From: Adineta steineri
Taxonomy: Eukaryota; Rotifera; Eurotatoria; Adinetida; Adinetidae
DNA: 64,000 bases
Direction: 5' to 3'
Assembly (NCBI GenBank): GCA_905250115.1
Contig: CAJNOI010000094.1
Coordinates: 277,375 to 341,374, forward strand
Shown here: piece by piece, positions 60,966-64,000 of the stretch
Layout of the letters: each line of letters begins with the position of its first letter
Numbering within the stretch: position 1 is the first letter of the stretch
Translations under genes and position numbers: made by a program
Notes under the pieces: model-generated
The model's database searches: none
Seen by the model: the letters and a program-made list of their open reading frames with translations, nothing else
What the model was told of the DNA's origin: nothing

Positions 60966-63830
60966 TAGTTCTAGTCACTCTAGTCACGATTTTCTTGAGT
61001 AGCATCTAGAATTTATATCCTATATCCAAGTGCCCAGATAAAAATAGAAAAAACTGAATCCTTGAAAAGTATTCTTTATTTCATGCCTTTACAAGCACAC
61101 ATCCACCTTTATTCCTTACTAGTTTAAAATTCTCATAATTAAAAAATGTTGATGGTTCCCAAATTTCTGAATATCTTGAATTCAACAATGCTGAAAATTT
61201 CAGAAACTAGTTATTCCAAAAGTTTCCATTGTTGTACAGCAGGAATTCTTTGTTCAATTTAGGAAAATTCGAATGTTTCGAAGATTCTAAATTCGAGAAA
61301 TGTTCAAATCTATGGTATGTTAAATTGAGACGATGAGGAAAGTTCTTTAATATCAACTTTTCAATAGTTCCCATTATCTACATTCTGTAAACGAGAATAA
61401 TTTTCTTCTTGATTGGTCATATGGTCCACTACTGAGATAATTTCGAGTTTACTAGGATCCTCTGAATCGACTTTTTATAGAACCATTGTCTGCGTTCTGT
61501 ATTATTTGGTGACTGCCTGATATTTTCATTTAGAACTTCAAGAATTTGCTGCACCTGGTACGTACAACGAACTTGGTCGAAATTATTTATTTCTCCAATC
61601 GTCACTAATCATCGAAGCATTTTCAAATGTTTATTTCTAACAAAACAGAGTAGACGAATACAAATTTTGTCATGAGTAATCATATATTCTATGATTTGTT
61701 CATAGTTAATTGTAACAAACTTGCATTGATAGAGAGAAAAATAATTGAATCGAATCTTGAAGGTCGTCCTATGGATTATTCTGCTGCTTAACAACATTCA
61801 ACTGTTAAGACAATTTCAACGATTTTTTTCGTAAGAAACAAAGTTTTGGAATAGAACTTTTGTGCCAAGTGCCGTAAATGTCGTTATGATTATTCATTTT
61901 TCATACGTTCTTGAATCAATAGATGATGTTCACACCTTTGTTTTGGAATCAAAGAAAAATAAACGAACAGAATCCTGATTCAATTGATTCATTTTATATG
62001 CTATTAACTTTATGCTTGAAAGTTCAGTAATTTTACTTTGGCTTAATTTACATACATGAATATGATTATTGGCATTTTTCTAATAATTCATGTTTCATGT
62101 GAGAATATCGGCGAGCCACCCGATTGAAATATGTACATTATCGTCGACAAAATAGATCGACAGAACCTACTGGTGATGATGATTATTCAATTAATCAATG
62201 ATTTACAAATCGTTTACCGTTTACGAATCACTGGTTTCATGTCTGTAAAATAGATGAACAAAATCTTCAAGACCAATGGAAAATGGTCATACATTTAATA
62301 TGTGATTTTTATTCTTGAATAGTAAGCATTATGGTATTCGCGGGCGACCGAAATTAATGAGTCACATTATTGGGTATGGATAATTCTTTTTTCATGTGAC
62401 TGTTGATCGCCCTCATAACTCGAAAATTACGCATCGATATTAATAAAATAACTGAAAAGTGTCTCTCCAATAAAAATCATTTTATTTCCATGTAATCATT
62501 GAAGAACTCGATGATTCGCCTTATCTGATGCAAAATGAGTTGAATAGAGGAATATGATCATTATAAAAATTACGATCAGTCATTTATTGCATCATCCTCC
62601 AAATGTGGATATGTTCTAAGCCTTTATTTCGATGTACACCACATCACTGAATAAAAGTATTGGAAACAGGATGATTACAAAATAGTTATTGATGTATCAC
62701 AACATCTCTTTTGACAAAATAATGCAAATGTTTGATTTTATAGTTTACGAAATAAGTGTATAAATTTCTCGTAAACTTCATTCGTTAATCTTGTGATTAT
62801 TGATCAAGTTATTGCTTTGCAACTTTTATTTTAAACATAAGTGAAAATAAATGAATAACATCTTTGGCGAGTAATGATTCAATTATTATAAGATGTGTGA
62901 TCAGTTATATGAACCGCATGCTTCTGTATGAAAGTCCTGGTGTAGTTAAATAAAACACCGCTCATGATTATTCATGAATTATGCATCGTTAATCCACATT
63001 ATGAATTGGTAATCTCCTTTCTTAAAACGAGAACGTTAGATGAACGCAATATTGGTGAATCTAATTTATTTGGGGCGTGATCTTCGATAAACTTAGCAAT
63101 TCATCTTCTTTAATTAGGATATCGAAAAAATATATGAATAAAATCTTGATTAGATTGTTCCACTGTGATGTGTGCTCATCAAACAGTAAAATTTGCTTCA
63201 ACTTTGTAAGTGTTATGAAAACATAGATAAATAAAATCATCATAATACGTTCGTTCATCTATATCATGAAATTTCTATCATTTGAGACATTTGAAAGCTA
63301 AGCTTCCGAGGAATTGATATTGAAGAACGCAACGTGTTTCATCTTTATTCATTGACCATGAAACATTCAATCAATTCACTAAATTCCTAATAAGAGTTCA
63401 AAGAAACTAAAAATAACCGGACTAAGTCATTTTGCCAAACGTAGTTATTATTCTTTTGTCGTGTGACTAATCATCAGTTTCAATCAGCACATAGTTTGAT
63501 TCAAAATGAATAAAATGAGTGAAAATGTTCTTTAGGTTGATTAGTTTAACATTTGATGCTTGATTAGTCTGATACTTTTCAAATCTTGCTTTCTCGAGTG
63601 GGATAGGCGAACACATTAATGATCATAGCTATTCATTCGCCTCGTGACGTGAAATCATACTACAAAAATCTAAAGAACTGTAACACAGTTCGTAAAAATA
63701 ATGAGCACAAGATTGGTTCAGAATATTTGACTACTATGCAATCTCTAAGTTAATAATGAACTCGTAGGTATCGTTTCCGCATCTCGAAATATAACTGATC
63801 AGAATCTTGCAACCTGTTGTTGGTGTTCCC
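60966..63830. other. Region without recognised gene
   Basis: Nearly 2.9 kb of moderately AT-rich sequence without coding character. Words such as CATGTGACT/CGTGTGACTAATCATC and ATGAATAAAATCTT or ATGAACAAAATCTT recur at irregular spacing from 62000 to 63600, so it may be an old, worn repeat array. Confidence 0.4.
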
Positions 63831-63833
63831 TTG

Positions 63834-64000
63834 GCATGTGATGTTGGGTGATGTGACCGGGTCGAAACGTTTGCTTCGAAGTGAGGAAAAGAGGTGAAAA
63901 GAAGTGTTATGTGAAATGTTTCTTTAGCATGTGATGTTGGATAATGTGACCGAGTCGAAACGTCTGCTTCGAAGTGATGAAAAGAGGTGAAGAGAAGTGT
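63834..64000 (+). repeat. 93-bp tandem repeat cut by the window end
   Basis: GCATGTGATGTTGG starts at 63834 and again at 63927. Both units continue with GTGACCGGGTCGAAACG or GTGACCGAGTCGAAACG and GCTTCGAAGTGA. At least 1.8 copies are visible and the array probably continues beyond the window. Confidence 0.88.

Overview
The window looks like a piece of a bdelloid rotifer nuclear genome (Adineta- or Rotaria-like). The reasons are an AT-rich base composition, intron-dense animal genes with many introns of only about 45-60 bases, and repeated TGTGGG/CCCACA tracts matching the telomere-type hexamer known from bdelloids. Several families known to be expanded in these animals are also present (F-box, arginine-type ADP-ribosyltransferase, AIG1 GTPase, divergent GPCRs). 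The species is not certain from sequence alone. No rRNA, tRNA or CRISPR array was seen.

Positions 1-16.3 kb form a compact gene-dense block: the end of a membrane protein, a small ankyrin-like first exon, COMMD2, a divergent 7TM receptor, an alpha/beta hydrolase, a B-type cyclin, a small MGC-start protein, a secreted DOPA-4,5-dioxygenase-like protein, a calmodulin-like protein directly behind it (operon-like spacing), a 48-residue gene, and a complete Akt/PKB kinase with a long extra tail. Positions 16.3-29.2 kb hold a complete hyccin (FAM126) gene and an aminergic GPCR. Both have AT-rich flanks without recognisable genes. Positions 29.2-37.2 kb are an 8-kb stretch in which I find no gene. 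Next come a 44-bp tandem repeat, an F-box protein and a complete RPA1 gene (15 exons). For 13 multi-exon models the splice phases were checked by hand, and 12 give lengths divisible by three with no internal stop.

From the 100-N gap at 44.7 kb onward the character changes. This part contains a STAND NTPase of the NWD (NACHT-WD) type with a one-base frameshift and an in-frame stop, and intronless ADP-ribosyltransferase and AIG1-type GTPase genes with higher GC. It also holds many short hairpins built from telomere-like TGTGGG repeats, long telomere-like arrays, two diverged copies of a roughly 0.85-kb dispersed repeat, and a 623-bp near-perfect foldback element inserted in one copy. The window ends in a 93-bp tandem repeat.

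Known roles of the core genes are ordinary housekeeping and signalling: Akt and hyccin both belong to phosphoinositide signalling, cyclin B to mitosis, RPA1 to DNA replication and repair. The right-hand block resembles a subtelomeric or accessory compartment. NWD-type, ART and AIG1 families there are associated with immunity elsewhere, but joint action is only inference. The best candidate for something undescribed is the telomere-like hairpin family.
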